A DNA stretch of 64,000 nt, from assembly GCA_017447165.1 (NCBI GenBank), contig JAFSOD010000004.1, positions 491,267 through 555,266 on the forward strand. The letters run 5' to 3'. The number at the start of each line of letters is the position of its first letter. Position 1 is the first letter of the stretch. The notes beneath the pieces are model-generated. The model did not search any database. It saw only the letters and a list, made by a program, of their open reading frames with translations, and was not told the origin of the DNA. This DNA comes from Bacilli bacterium (lineage in GTDB: Bacteria; Bacillota_I; Bacilli_A; RFN20; CAG-826). The translations under genes were made by a program, and so were the position numbers. Shown here piece by piece: positions 18,570 to 27,696 of this stretch.

Positions 18570-18875
18570 ATGAAATTATTAAAAGGTGATAAAGTCATTG
18601 TCATCTCTGGCAAAGACAAGGGTAAGACTGGTGTCATCCAAAAGGTTGACCCAAAATCTAACCGTGTTGTAGTCGAAGGTGTCAATCTCCGCAAGAAACA
18701 CAAAAAACCAACTCAACAAACTCCAGAAGGAAGTATCGTCGAGATCTACGCTCCAATTGATGCTTCTAACGTCATGCTTGTTGATCCAAAAACCAAAAAG
18801 CCAACTAGAATTGGCCATAAGGTTGTTAAAGGAAAGAAAGTCAGAGTCGCTAAATCTAGCGGCACTGAGTTATAA
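18570..18875 (+). CDS. rplX: 50S ribosomal protein L24
   Basis: Assembly-initiator protein of the large subunit with a KOW motif ([20 protein letters not shown]). 101 residues; [20 protein letters not shown] and the C-terminal GTEL are normal. SD TAAGGAGGAG precedes the ATG. Confidence 0.97.
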   Translation: MKLLKGDKVIVISGKDKGKTGVIQKVDPKSNRVVVEGVNLRKKHKKPTQQTPEGSIVEIYAPIDASNVMLVDPKTKKPTRIGHKVVKGKKVRVAKSSGTEL

Positions 18876-18889
18876 GGAGGTAGCGAATA

Positions 18890-19591
18890 ATGGCAGAAGC
18901 TAAGAAACCTGCAGCAGCAAAAAAACCTGCTAGTACTGCTAAAAAACCAGCAGCACCTAAGGCCGAAAAACCTGCAGAAGCAAAAGTAGAAGCACCTAAA
19001 GCTGCTCCTAAAGCCCCAAAGGCTAAAACCGGAAATAAGAAAGCTGCAGTCGTCAATAGATTACAAGCTAGATATGAAACTGAAGTGAAAAAGGCTCTTA
19101 TGGAGCAATATAAATACTCCAGTGTCATGGAAATTCCTGGTTTAAATAAGATTGTTGTCAACATCGGTGTTGGTGACGCAACTCAAGATGCGAAGCGCTT
19201 AGAAGAAGCAGTGGCTGAACTCGCGCAAATCACTGGTCAAAAACCAGTCATTACCAAAGCGAAGAAATCCATCGCTAGCTTCAAATTAAGAGAAGGCCAA
19301 GCAATTGGTTGTAAAGTCACTCTTAGAGGAATTAGAATGTGGGACTTCTTTGACAAATTAGTGTCAATCGCTCTCCCACGTGTTCGTGACTTCCGTGGTG
19401 TTAGTAAAAACGCCTTTGATGGTCGTGGTAACTACACATTAGGAGTTAAGGAACAATTAATTTTCCCAGAAATTGACTACGATAAAGTCGCAAAAGTTAG
19501 AGGTATGGACGTCGTTGTCGTCACTACCGCGAAAACTGATAAAGAAGCGTATACCTTATTAGAATTATTAGGTATGCCATTCTCAAGATAG
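18890..19591 (+). CDS. rplE: 50S ribosomal protein L5 with Ala/Lys/Pro-rich N-terminal extension
   Basis: 5S rRNA-binding protein of the central protuberance. The core begins near residue 56 ([18 protein letters not shown]) and continues with [35 protein letters not shown] and the C-terminal [20 protein letters not shown]. The protein is 233 residues against the usual 180 because of a low-complexity N-terminal extension built of Ala, Lys and Pro. Good SD (AAGGAGG). Confidence 0.96.
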   Translation: MAEAKKPAAAKKPASTAKKPAAPKAEKPAEAKVEAPKAAPKAPKAKTGNKKAAVVNRLQARYETEVKKALMEQYKYSSVMEIPGLNKIVVNIGVGDATQDAKRLEEAVAELAQITGQKPVITKAKKSIASFKLREGQAIGCKVTLRGIRMWDFFDKLVSIALPRVRDFRGVSKNAFDGRGNYTLGVKEQLIFPEIDYDKVAKVRGMDVVVVTTAKTDKEAYTLLELLGMPFSR

Positions 19592-19605
19592 GAGGATCGA
19601 AACTA

Positions 19606-19791
19606 ATGGCGAAAACAAGTGCTAAAGTCCGCTGTGCGAGACCAAAGAAATTCAAAGTTAGAGAATACACACGTTGTGAACGTTGTGGACGTCCTCATGC
19701 TGTCTATTCAAAATTCCATTTATGCCGTATTTGTATCCGTGAACTCGCTTACAAGGGAGAAATCCCAGGCTTAAAGAAATCATCTTGGTAA
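19606..19791 (+). CDS. rpsN: 30S ribosomal protein S14, zinc-binding type
   Basis: 61-residue short form with the zinc ribbon RCERCGRP and LCRICIREL. This is the zinc-containing S14 typical of Firmicutes, not the long C-minus form. C-terminus PGLKKSSW is normal. SD ATAGGAGG precedes the ATG. Confidence 0.98.
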   Translation: MAKTSAKVRCARPKKFKVREYTRCERCGRPHAVYSKFHLCRICIRELAYKGEIPGLKKSSW

Positions 19792-19811
19792 TAAGGAGGT
19801 AAAGTTCAATT

Positions 19812-20204
19812 ATGATGACAGATCCAATTGCGGATATGCTTACCCGCATTAGAAATGCAAACGCATTAAAATATGAAACTGTAAAAATGCCTTCTAGCAA
19901 GATGAAGGTGGAAATTGCCAAGATCTTAAAAGAAGAAGGATTCATCGTTGACTATAAAGTCAAGGGAACCACTAAAAAAGAATTATCAATTTCCTTAAAA
20001 TACGCTAGCGATGGCACAAGAGTCATCTCTGGCTTAAAGAAAATCTCTAAACCAGGCTTACGTGTGAACGTTGGCTGTGGAAAACTCCCAAGAGTTTTAA
20101 AAGGTTTAGGTATTGCGATTATCTCTACTTCCCAAGGTGTTATGACTGACGCGAAAGCTCGTACCTTAGGTATCGGTGGAGAAGTCATCGCCTATGTCTG
20201 GTAA
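19812..20204 (+). CDS. rpsH: 30S ribosomal protein S8
   Basis: 16S rRNA-binding protein of the platform. 130 residues. Two consecutive ATG codons (19812 and 19815) are possible starts; the family usually begins [15 protein letters not shown], so either is compatible. The C-terminal [20 protein letters not shown] is highly conserved. SD TAAGGAGGT is 10-13 nt upstream. Confidence 0.98.
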   Translation: MMTDPIADMLTRIRNANALKYETVKMPSSKMKVEIAKILKEEGFIVDYKVKGTTKKELSISLKYASDGTRVISGLKKISKPGLRVNVGCGKLPRVLKGLGIAIISTSQGVMTDAKARTLGIGGEVIAYVW

Positions 20205-20215
20205 GGAGGAAAGTT

Positions 20216-20761
20216 ATGTCACGTATTGGTAACAAACACATTACTCTTCCTGCTGGAGTCACAGTTGCCGTTGAAGGCTCTAATGTTAAAGTTAGTGGTG
20301 CCAAAGGTAGCTTAGTGGTCCCTGTTAACCACGGCATCTCCGTGGAAGTTGATGGGTCCACCGTGGTTTGCAAAAGAGCAAACGACTTAAAACAAACAAA
20401 ACAAAATCACGGAACTACCCGTGCTAATATCCAAAACGCAGTGATTGGAGTTTCTGAAGGATATAAGAAATCCTTAGAAATGAGAGGTATTGGTTATAAA
20501 GCTCAATTACAAGGTTCAAATATTGTCTTATGGGGTGGCTATAGCCACACCGTAACTATCAAACCTAATGAAGGCGTGAAAGTTACATTAGTCTCTCCAA
20601 CTGAAATCGACGTTGAAGGTATTGACAAGCAAGCAGTTGGACAAACCGCTGCTAGAATCCGTGAAGTGAGACCACCAGAACCATATTTAGGAAAAGGTAT
20701 TCGTTATAAAGACGAACACGTTGCCACTAAAGAAGGTAAACGTGCTGGTGGTAAGAAATAG
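20216..20761 (+). CDS. rplF: 50S ribosomal protein L6
   Basis: Large-subunit protein near the sarcin-ricin loop. 181 residues. Motifs: SRIGNKHITLPAGV, GYKKSLEMRGIGYKAQLQG and the C-terminal IREVRPPEPYLGKGIRY. SD TAAGGAGG precedes the ATG. Confidence 0.98.
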   Translation: MSRIGNKHITLPAGVTVAVEGSNVKVSGAKGSLVVPVNHGISVEVDGSTVVCKRANDLKQTKQNHGTTRANIQNAVIGVSEGYKKSLEMRGIGYKAQLQGSNIVLWGGYSHTVTIKPNEGVKVTLVSPTEIDVEGIDKQAVGQTAARIREVRPPEPYLGKGIRYKDEHVATKEGKRAGGKK

Positions 20762-20782
20762 TTAGAAAGGAAGGTACATTAA

Positions 20783-21139
20783 ATGGTTTCTAAAGAAAGC
20801 AAAAATGTCTCTAGAAAAAGAAGACATGCCCGTGTTAGAAGTAAAATCTCTGGTACATCTAGTTGCCCAAGATTATGTGTCTATCGTTCTAACAAAAACA
20901 TCGAAGCTCAAATTATCGATGATGTGAAGAAAGTCACCTTAGTCGCATCTTCCTCTATGAACTTAAAACTTGAAAACGGCTCCAACATTGAAGCTGCTAG
21001 TAAAGTCGGTGCGGATTTAGCCGCTAAAGCTAAAGCTAAGAAAATTAAGAAAGTGGTCTTTGATAGAAGTGGTTATATCTATCACGGAAGAGTCAAAGCC
21101 CTTGCTGAAGCCGCTCGTGAAGCTGGCTTAGAATTCTAA
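20783..21139 (+). CDS. rplR: 50S ribosomal protein L18
   Basis: 5S rRNA-binding protein of the central protuberance. 118 residues, with [36 protein letters not shown] and the C-terminal [30 protein letters not shown] precedes the ATG. Confidence 0.98.
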   Translation: MVSKESKNVSRKRRHARVRSKISGTSSCPRLCVYRSNKNIEAQIIDDVKKVTLVASSSMNLKLENGSNIEAASKVGADLAAKAKAKKIKKVVFDRSGYIYHGRVKALAEAAREAGLEF

Positions 21140-21153
21140 TAAGGAGATTAATC

Positions 21154-21789
21154 ATGGAAGAAGAAAAAGTTGTTGCTGCTCCAGTAGAAGAAGCAAAAGC
21201 AGAAGCTCCAGCCACCGAAGCTCCTAAAGAAGAAAGAGCTCCACGCGGAGATAGACGTCCTCATGGCGACCGTAAAGGTGGCAAGCCAGGTAGAAAAGAC
21301 GATAGAAGAGAACGTAAAGAAGTTAAAGATGATTTTGAAGAAAGAGTTGTTTACATCAACCGTGTCTCTAAAACCGTTAAAGGTGGACGTCGTATGAAAT
21401 TCACCGCCCTTGTTGTCGTTGGTGATCATAAAGGACATTATGGATTTGCTTTAAGCAAAGCCGCTGAAGTCCCAGATGCGATCAAAAAGGCTAGTGAACA
21501 AGCTCGTAAAAAGTTATATTCCATCCACTTAGTGAAAGGAAATACTATTTCCCACGAAGTTGTTGGTAAATATGGCGCTTGCAATGTTTATTTAAAACCT
21601 GCTCCTGAAGGTACTGGTATTATCGCTGGTGGCCCAGTTAGAGCGATTCTTGAACTTGCTGGCGTTCAAAACGTGTGCTCTAAAGTCTATGGTAGCCGCG
21701 CTCCAATTAACATTATTAGAGCGACCAACCAAGGCTTAGACAACCTCAAGAGCTACAAAGAAATGCAAGCTCTTCGTAGCAAAGAATAA
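21154..21789 (+). CDS. rpsE: 30S ribosomal protein S5 with charged N-terminal extension
   Basis: Small-subunit protein important for decoding accuracy. The core begins near residue 61 ([20 protein letters not shown]) and continues to the C-terminal [16 protein letters not shown]. About 60 N-terminal residues precede it: first Glu/Ala-rich, then Arg/Asp/Gly-rich ([16 protein letters not shown]). Total 211 residues against the usual 165-170. In most Firmicutes rpmD (L30) follows, but here rplO starts 14 bp after the stop. Confidence 0.97.
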   Translation: MEEEKVVAAPVEEAKAEAPATEAPKEERAPRGDRRPHGDRKGGKPGRKDDRRERKEVKDDFEERVVYINRVSKTVKGGRRMKFTALVVVGDHKGHYGFALSKAAEVPDAIKKASEQARKKLYSIHLVKGNTISHEVVGKYGACNVYLKPAPEGTGIIAGGPVRAILELAGVQNVCSKVYGSRAPINIIRATNQGLDNLKSYKEMQALRSKE

Positions 21790-21803
21790 GGAGGCTTAGT
21801 CAC

Positions 21804-22244
21804 ATGAAATTACATGAATTACAAGCAGTAGAAGGTAGTAGAAGCGAACATTACCGCAAAGGTAGAGGCATCGGCTCCGGAAACGGCAAGACCGCTGGTA
21901 AAGGTCATAAAGGACAAAACGCCCGTAGTGGTGGTGGAGTCGCTTTAGGCTTTGAAGGTGGACAAATGCCTTTATGGAGAAGACTTCCAAAAAGAGGTTT
22001 TAAGAATGTCAACCGTGTGGAATACGCTGTTGTCAACGTCGAAGATTTAAATAGATTCGAAGCTGGCAAAGTTGTGAGCCCTGCTCTTCTTAAAGAAGCC
22101 GGTTTAATCGGCAAAGAATATTGCGGCGTTAAAGTCTTAGGAAAAGGCAAACTTGAAAAAGCATTAACTGTTCAAGCTAGCAAGTTCTCTAAGAGTGCTC
22201 TAGAAGCAATCAAAGCCGCAGGTGGAACCGCTGAGGTAATCTAA
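21804..22244 (+). CDS. rplO: 50S ribosomal protein L15
   Basis: Late-assembly protein of the large subunit. 146 residues. Motifs: [58 protein letters not shown]. It follows rpsE directly; no L30 gene is present between them. SD TAAGGAGG. secY starts 2 bp after the stop. Confidence 0.98.
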   Translation: MKLHELQAVEGSRSEHYRKGRGIGSGNGKTAGKGHKGQNARSGGGVALGFEGGQMPLWRRLPKRGFKNVNRVEYAVVNVEDLNRFEAGKVVSPALLKEAGLIGKEYCGVKVLGKGKLEKALTVQASKFSKSALEAIKAAGGTAEVI

Positions 22245-22246
22245 AT

Positions 22247-23623
22247 ATGAAAAAGATTGCTTCGATTCTTAAAAATAAAGAAATCATGAACCGTATTTTG
22301 TTTACGGTCCTCATTCTCTTTATCTTCCGTATCGGAGCACAGATAACAGTCCCGGGAGTTAAAGTCTCAGGATTTGATGAGTATCTCAATTCCGGGTCTG
22401 CCTTATCGCTTATGAACTTGTTAGGTGGTGGAACGTTACAAACGTTCTCCATCTTCGCCCTCGGCGTCTCTCCATACATCACCGCACAAATTATTGTGCA
22501 ACTCTTATCAACTGATGTACTTCCAGCTCTTAGTGAGCTTAGACGTCAAGGTCAATACGGAAGAAGGAAAATGGAATATGCAACCCGTTACTTAACCTTA
22601 CTATTAGGTGCGGTTCAAGCATATGGTATTATCAAGACTATTGAAAATTCTTCAGATAGTGGCGTGACATTCACGTTAATGGAAACATTAAATGCGAGTG
22701 GCAATGGATGGTTAGGATATTTATATATCATCATCGTCATGTTAGCAGGCTCAATGCTAGTGATGTGGCTTGGTGACCAAATCTCCGTTAAGGGTATCGG
22801 TAACGGTATCTCGATGATCATCTTTGCTGGTATTGTTTGTTCATTACCAAATCAATTTGCACACGCGTTTACCACTTATATTAGTAGCACTGGTGGTGCT
22901 CCTGATAGTCTGGTCATCGCTGGAGTATTCAAATTCATACTATATGTCGTTGCTTATCTCGTCATTATCGCATTCGTTACGTTTATTGAGTTATCGCAGC
23001 GTAAGATCCCAATTCAACACTCTGGGAAAGGCGGCGGACAAACTCAATCAATGGCAAGAGCAAGCTTCTTACCAATCAAGATTAATAGTGCAGGAGTTAT
23101 TCCTGTCATCTTCGCTTCTTCATTATTAATGGCACCAAGTGTCATTGCGGCATTTGTCTCTAATGAAGGCGCGAACGCTGGTTGGCTAAAAATCTTCTCT
23201 ACTAGTGAACTATACGACATGGGAAGTTGGAAAATGCCTTGGGGCTTAATCATCTATATTGTGCTCGTCATCGCATTTACATTCTTCTATGCGAACTTAC
23301 AAATCAACCCAGAACAAATGGCGGAAAACTTCCAAAAGAATGGAAGCTATATTCCTGGAGTAAAACCAGGTATTGAAACCGAAAGATATATCCGTCGTGT
23401 CTTAAACAGAGTGACATTTATCGGTGCAATGGCTCTTGTACTCATTGCTTCTTTACCACCAATCCTTACTATGTCAGGAGTGTTCGGTGGTGACAGTAGC
23501 TTAGTCATGGGCGGTACCGGTATGATCATTGTTGTCGGTGTTTGCTTAGAATTAAATAACCAAATCGATGGCTTACTCGCTGGTAAATCATTCGATGAAG
23601 TTGTTGCCTCAGGAGGTCATTAA
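22247..23623 (+). CDS. secY: Preprotein translocase subunit SecY
   Basis: Channel subunit of the Sec translocon with ten membrane helices. 458 residues. Conserved segments: ILFTVLILFIFRIGAQITVP (first helix), ALGVSPYITAQIIVQLL, QRKIPIQHSGKGGGQTQSMA (cytoplasmic loop that docks SecA/ribosome), INSAGVIPVIFASSLLM (plug/lateral-gate region) and GIETERYIRRVLNRVTFIGA. It starts 2 bp after rplO with no separate good SD, so it is probably translationally coupled. Confidence 0.97.
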   Translation: MKKIASILKNKEIMNRILFTVLILFIFRIGAQITVPGVKVSGFDEYLNSGSALSLMNLLGGGTLQTFSIFALGVSPYITAQIIVQLLSTDVLPALSELRRQGQYGRRKMEYATRYLTLLLGAVQAYGIIKTIENSSDSGVTFTLMETLNASGNGWLGYLYIIIVMLAGSMLVMWLGDQISVKGIGNGISMIIFAGIVCSLPNQFAHAFTTYISSTGGAPDSLVIAGVFKFILYVVAYLVIIAFVTFIELSQRKIPIQHSGKGGGQTQSMARASFLPIKINSAGVIPVIFASSLLMAPSVIAAFVSNEGANAGWLKIFSTSELYDMGSWKMPWGLIIYIVLVIAFTFFYANLQINPEQMAENFQKNGSYIPGVKPGIETERYIRRVLNRVTFIGAMALVLIASLPPILTMSGVFGGDSSLVMGGTGMIIVVGVCLELNNQIDGLLAGKSFDEVVASGGH

Positions 23624-23628
23624 TCATT

Positions 23629-24279
23629 ATGAAAAAGAACATTATCTTAATGGGCCCACCAGGGGCTGGCAAGGGAACCCTTGCTAAACAATTAAAAGAA
23701 GCTTTAAACCTCGTACATATTTCTACTGGAGATATGTTTAGAGAGGCCATTAAAGCTCAAACTGAACTTGGCGTACTTGCCGCTAGTTATATCAATAAGG
23801 GCGATTTAGTTCCTGATGACGTCACTATCGGTTTAGTTAAAGAGAGATTATCGCAACCTGATTGCGAAGCTGGGTTCTTACTTGACGGTTTCCCAAGAAC
23901 TCTTCCTCAAGCGGAAGCGTTAAATGAAATCGCTAAGTCTATCTCTCGTCCAATCGAAGCGGTTATCAATTTAGACTGTGATAACGAAGAACTCGTGAGA
24001 AGAATCTCCGGTCGTAGAGTCTGTAAGAATTGTGGCGCTCCATATCACGTCGATACCATGAAACCAAAAGTGGAAGGTGTCTGTGATTTATGTGGAGGAC
24101 TACTCTTCCAAAGAAAAGATGACAACGAAGAAGCTCTCAAAGTGAGATTGGAACATTATGTTTCTGAAACCAAACCACTTCTTGATTATTACAAGAAGCT
24201 TGGATTACTAGAGTCATTTAACTCTCTAGTTGGTAAAGAAGTACTATTCGATGAAGTTTCTTCATACTTAAAGAAATAA
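23629..24279 (+). CDS. adk: Adenylate kinase with zinc-binding lid
   Basis: Converts ATP plus AMP to two ADP. 216 residues. P-loop GPPGAGKGTLAK at residues 8-19, the AMP-binding STGDMFREAI, and LLDGFPRTLPQAEAL. The lid carries four cysteines (CKNCGAPYH and CDLCGG), the structural zinc site common in Firmicutes. Located 5 bp after secY, as in Bacillus. Confidence 0.98.
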   Translation: MKKNIILMGPPGAGKGTLAKQLKEALNLVHISTGDMFREAIKAQTELGVLAASYINKGDLVPDDVTIGLVKERLSQPDCEAGFLLDGFPRTLPQAEALNEIAKSISRPIEAVINLDCDNEELVRRISGRRVCKNCGAPYHVDTMKPKVEGVCDLCGGLLFQRKDDNEEALKVRLEHYVSETKPLLDYYKKLGLLESFNSLVGKEVLFDEVSSYLKK

Positions 24280-24281
24280 CT

Positions 24282-25043
24282 ATGGTGTACATTAAATCCC
24301 CTCGAGAAATTGAATTAATGAAAGTCGCAGGTGCTGCGGTCGCGGATTGCTTCAAGATTATTGGAGAATCTATTAAACCAGGCATGACGACGATGGACAT
24401 TGATGAAATAGTGAACGATACCTTCATTAAACACGGATGTATCAGCGCCGAAAAAGGATATTATGGTTATCCTGCGAATGCCTGTGTATCCGTTAATGAA
24501 GAGTTAGTGCACGGGATCCCTTCTAGTAGAAAAATTTTAAAAGAAGGCGATATCGTCTCCGTGGATTTAGTGGCTTCTTACAAAGGCTATATGGCAGATG
24601 CTTGCCGCACGTTCGCTGTCGGCAAGCTCTCCGATAGGGCCGCTAACATCGTTAAAGTCACTAAAGAGGCATTCTTTGAAGGCTTAAAACAAGTGAAAGT
24701 TGGTAACTATATTGGAGATATAAGTCACGCGATACAGTCTTATGTAGAGAAAAATGGTTATAACGTCACTCGTGATTATACCGGACACAGTATCGGCACT
24801 CATATGCATGAGGATCCAAGCATTCCAAATTACGGCAAAGCTGGAACGGGAATGAAAATTGAAGAAGGTATGTCACTATGCATAGAACCAATGGTTCTAG
24901 AAGGTAAAAAAGACATTAGAGTCTTACCAGACGGTTGGACTGCGGTCTCTAAAGACCATAAGTTAACTGCTCACTATGAAAACACAGTGATAGTCACAAG
25001 TCACGGAATTGAAATTATTACAATGTATGAAGGAGAAGAATAA
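24282..25043 (+). CDS. map: Methionine aminopeptidase, type I
   Basis: Removes the initiator methionine from nascent proteins. 253 residues. Metal ligands are in VSVDLVASYKGYMADACRTF, GHSIGTHMHEDPSIPNYG, MSLCIEPMV and TAHYENTV. It starts 2 bp after adk without a clear SD, suggesting coupling. Confidence 0.97.
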   Translation: MVYIKSPREIELMKVAGAAVADCFKIIGESIKPGMTTMDIDEIVNDTFIKHGCISAEKGYYGYPANACVSVNEELVHGIPSSRKILKEGDIVSVDLVASYKGYMADACRTFAVGKLSDRAANIVKVTKEAFFEGLKQVKVGNYIGDISHAIQSYVEKNGYNVTRDYTGHSIGTHMHEDPSIPNYGKAGTGMKIEEGMSLCIEPMVLEGKKDIRVLPDGWTAVSKDHKLTAHYENTVIVTSHGIEIITMYEGEE

Positions 25044-25046
25044 TTA

Positions 25047-25265
25047 ATGTCTAAAGCAGATGTCATCGAAGTACAGGCGGTCGTTACTGAAACTCTTCCT
25101 AACGCGATGTTTAGAGTCAAACTTGAAAACGACATGGTAATCTTGGCTACCGTTTCTGGTAAAATCCGAATGAATTACATTCGCATTCTTCCAGGTGATA
25201 AAGTTACCGTAGAAATCTCGCCTTATGATTTAACACGGGGCCGTATAACATTCAGGTTTAAATAG
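25047..25265 (+). CDS. infA: Translation initiation factor IF-1
   Basis: 72-residue OB-fold protein that binds the ribosomal A site during initiation. Conserved: [40 protein letters not shown] and the C-terminal [13 protein letters not shown]. It begins 3 bp after map; SD AGGAGAAG lies in the map 3' end. Confidence 0.98.
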   Translation: MSKADVIEVQAVVTETLPNAMFRVKLENDMVILATVSGKIRMNYIRILPGDKVTVEISPYDLTRGRITFRFK

Positions 25266-25298
25266 TCCTAGTCAAAACTATTAAGGAGGAAAGAAATT

Positions 25299-25412
25299 AT
25301 GAAAGTCAGACCTTCAGTCAAACCTATTTGCTCAAAGTGCAGAGTCATCAAAAGACATGGAAAAATCATGGTCATTTGTAGTGATCCAAAGCACAAGCAA
25401 AGACAAGGTTAA
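25299..25412 (+). CDS. rpmJ: 50S ribosomal protein L36
   Basis: 37-residue zinc-ribbon protein: [20 protein letters not shown], followed by [12 protein letters not shown] at the C-terminus. The zinc-type ligands are Cys-x2-Cys, then Cys and His. It lies in the gap between infA and rpsM and is preceded by AAGGAGGAAA. This is the short zinc-binding form. Confidence 0.97.
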   Translation: MKVRPSVKPICSKCRVIKRHGKIMVICSDPKHKQRQG

Positions 25413-25431
25413 TATAGGAGGAAATTAGAAT

Positions 25432-25806
25432 ATGGCACGTATTGTTGGTGTTGATATTCCTAACGACAAGCAAGTTGCATTCTCCCTTACCTATATTTAC
25501 GGTATTGGTAGAACAACTGCTAGAAAAATTTGTGAAGCTGCTAAAGTTGATCCAACCATCAGAGTGAAAGACTTAAGTGATGCGCAAATGAATGCGATCA
25601 GAGCAGAAGTTGCAAAATTAAAAGTCGAAGGTGATTTAAGAAGAGAAGTCGCCTTAAATATCAAAAGATTAACTGAAATTGGTTGCTACCGTGGTATTAG
25701 ACATAAAAAAGGTTTACCTGTCCGCGGTCAAAAAACCAAGACAAATGCGCGTACCCGTAAAGGTCCACGTAAAACAATTGCGAATAAGAAAGTCGCACCT
25801 AAATAA
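25432..25806 (+). CDS. rpsM: 30S ribosomal protein S13
   Basis: Head protein contacting P-site tRNA and forming bridge B1. 124 residues. Motifs: [33 protein letters not shown], and the C-terminal [20 protein letters not shown], with a basic tail. SD ATAGGAGGAAA precedes the ATG. Confidence 0.98.
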   Translation: MARIVGVDIPNDKQVAFSLTYIYGIGRTTARKICEAAKVDPTIRVKDLSDAQMNAIRAEVAKLKVEGDLRREVALNIKRLTEIGCYRGIRHKKGLPVRGQKTKTNARTRKGPRKTIANKKVAPK

Positions 25807-25824
25807 TGAAAGGAGAGATGTATT

Positions 25825-26208
25825 ATGGCTAAAGTTGTACGTAAAAAGAAAGTCAAACGTTCGTATACAAAAGGCGTGGCCCACATCCACTCCACATTCA
25901 ATAACACCATCGTCACTATTACCGATGTTGATGGCAATGCCATTGCATGGAGTAGTGCTGGTGCATTAGGTTTTAAAGGAGCAAAGAAATCCACACCATT
26001 TGCTGCTCAACAAGCTAGTGAAGCTGCAGCAAAGAGTGCTTACGAACAAGGCATTAGACAAGTTGATGTCGATGTCAAAGGCCCAGGCCCAGGTAGAGAA
26101 GGCGCTATCCGTTCTTTAGCGGTTGCTGGATTACAAGTTTTGTCCATTGTTGACACAACCCCAATCCCACATAATGGTTGCCGTCCACCAAAACGTCCAC
26201 GTGGTTAA
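25825..26208 (+). CDS. rpsK: 30S ribosomal protein S11
   Basis: Platform protein near the mRNA exit. 127 residues. Motifs: [38 protein letters not shown] and [18 protein letters not shown] at the C-terminus. SD AAAGGAGA. Confidence 0.98.
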   Translation: MAKVVRKKKVKRSYTKGVAHIHSTFNNTIVTITDVDGNAIAWSSAGALGFKGAKKSTPFAAQQASEAAAKSAYEQGIRQVDVDVKGPGPGREGAIRSLAVAGLQVLSIVDTTPIPHNGCRPPKRPRG

Positions 26209-26225
26209 TTTAGGAGGAAACAATA

Positions 26226-27191
26226 ATGAAAATTGCAAATCCATTTGAAAGATTTGGTATCACCCAAGCTGACTATGATGGTAATGAAAATTATGGTCGT
26301 TTCGTCATCGAACCTCTTGAAAGAGGCTTCGGATTAACCCTTGGTAACGCTTTAAGAAGAGTGTTATTATCCGCTCTTCCAGGAGCAAGCATCTATGCTG
26401 TTGAAGTCGAAGGTGCACAACATGAATTCTCAAGTTTAGAAGGCGTGGAAGAAGATGTTACTTCCATCATCTTAAATCTTAAAGATTTAGTCTTAAAGAT
26501 TGATGAAGCTGATGACGCTAATAAGAGACTTGAAATTAATGTCGAAGAAGGCAAAGTCGTCACTGGCGCAGATATCGTTTGCCCAACTGGCGTTGAAGTC
26601 GTTAATAAAGATGTCGAGATCGCTCACGTAGCTAGTGGCGGCAAATTACATATGGTTCTTCACGCAAGAAACGGTAGAGGATATTTCACAGGCGAACAAA
26701 ATAAAGTCTTACATCCAAATTTCCCAGTTGGTGTTATTGCTACTGATAGCAACTACTCCCCTGTAAGAAAAGCAAACTACATCGTTGATAACACTCGTGT
26801 TGGTCACGATTCTAAGTTTGATAAACTTACATTAGAAGTTTGGACTAACGGAAGTATTCTTCCTCAAGAAGCTGTTGTTTGGGCTGCTAAATTATTAATT
26901 GAGCACCTCAACAAATTCCTCTCCTTAGCGGAAATTACTCAAGACATTAATATTGAAAAAGAAGTGGTTACTGTCGAAGAAAATAAATATGAGAATATCA
27001 CTATTGAAGATCTCGATTTATCTGTCAGAAGCTATAACTGCTTAAAAAGAGCGAATATTAGCACTGTCTTAGAATTAACTGAGAAGAGTGAAGAAGAAAT
27101 GATGAAAGTCAAAAACCTTGGTAAGAAATCTCTTAAAGAAATTAAAGAGAAACTTCAATCCATTGGCTTATCATTCAGAGATTTTGAATAA
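26226..27191 (+). CDS. rpoA: DNA-directed RNA polymerase subunit alpha
   Basis: Scaffold of RNA polymerase assembly and contact for UP elements and activators. 321 residues. N-terminal domain: YGRFVIEPLERGFGLTLGNA and LRRVLLSALPGASIYAVEVE. C-terminal domain from about 255: LDLSVRSYNCLKRANISTV and KVKNLGKKSLKEIKEKL, the helix-hairpin-helix DNA-binding region. SD TTAGGAGG precedes the ATG. Confidence 0.98.
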   Translation: MKIANPFERFGITQADYDGNENYGRFVIEPLERGFGLTLGNALRRVLLSALPGASIYAVEVEGAQHEFSSLEGVEEDVTSIILNLKDLVLKIDEADDANKRLEINVEEGKVVTGADIVCPTGVEVVNKDVEIAHVASGGKLHMVLHARNGRGYFTGEQNKVLHPNFPVGVIATDSNYSPVRKANYIVDNTRVGHDSKFDKLTLEVWTNGSILPQEAVVWAAKLLIEHLNKFLSLAEITQDINIEKEVVTVEENKYENITIEDLDLSVRSYNCLKRANISTVLELTEKSEEEMMKVKNLGKKSLKEIKEKLQSIGLSFRDFE

Positions 27192-27210
27192 TTAGAAAGG
27201 AAATTAGATT

Positions 27211-27612
27211 ATGCCAGCACAAGGTCGTAAAAATGTTCATGGTAAGACCGGCGTGAGATTTAAAGCCGCGTATACCAAAAGCAAATATGAAAATATGCTT
27301 CGTAATGTTGTTACTGATTTAATTATTCATGAATCTGTCAAAGTTACTGAAGCAGTCGCTCGTGATGTTGTTAAAGAAGCTGATAGATTAGTTAGTCTAA
27401 CTAAGAAATCTGACGTTATGAACGCTAAAAGAGAAGCTGCTAGATTTGTAAGAAATATCGAAGCTAGTGAAGGTGTCTCAGCTTTAGATAAATTATTCTC
27501 TGTCATCGGTCCTAAATTTAAAGACCGTAACGGTGGTTATACAAGAAGATTAAAACTTGAAAACCGTCGTGGTGATGATGCCCCAATCGTCTTAGTGACT
27601 TGGGTTGAATAA
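27211..27612 (+). CDS. rplQ: 50S ribosomal protein L17
   Basis: Large-subunit protein at the exit region and last gene of the superoperon. 133 residues. Begins PAQGRKNVHGKTGVRFKAAY instead of the commoner MxYRKLGR start; the core VTDLIIHESVKVTEAVARDV and C-terminal RRGDDAPIVLVTWVE are normal. A strong terminator follows 20 bp after the stop. Confidence 0.95.
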   Translation: MPAQGRKNVHGKTGVRFKAAYTKSKYENMLRNVVTDLIIHESVKVTEAVARDVVKEADRLVSLTKKSDVMNAKREAARFVRNIEASEGVSALDKLFSVIGPKFKDRNGGYTRRLKLENRRGDDAPIVLVTWVE

Positions 27613-27631
27613 TTAACCAATCTTATATAAG

Positions 27632-27660
27632 ACCTCATCTAATTATTAGATGGGGTTTTT
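27632..27660 (+). terminator. Intrinsic terminator of the ribosomal superoperon
   Basis: The arms CCTCATCTAA and TTAGATGGGG form a 10-bp stem (one G-U pair) with a 3-nt loop, followed by a T-run. Confidence 0.85.
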
Positions 27661-27684
27661 ATATGAAAAAATATTATTTTGGTT

Positions 27685-27690
27685 TACAAT
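27685..27690 (+). promoter_or_regulatory. -10 element of the hydrolase-like/GT4 fusion gene, apparently leaderless
   Basis: TACAAT ends 6 nt before the ATG at 27697, and there is no SD. No convincing -35 is seen. Confidence 0.4.
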
Positions 27691-27696
27691 AAGTCT

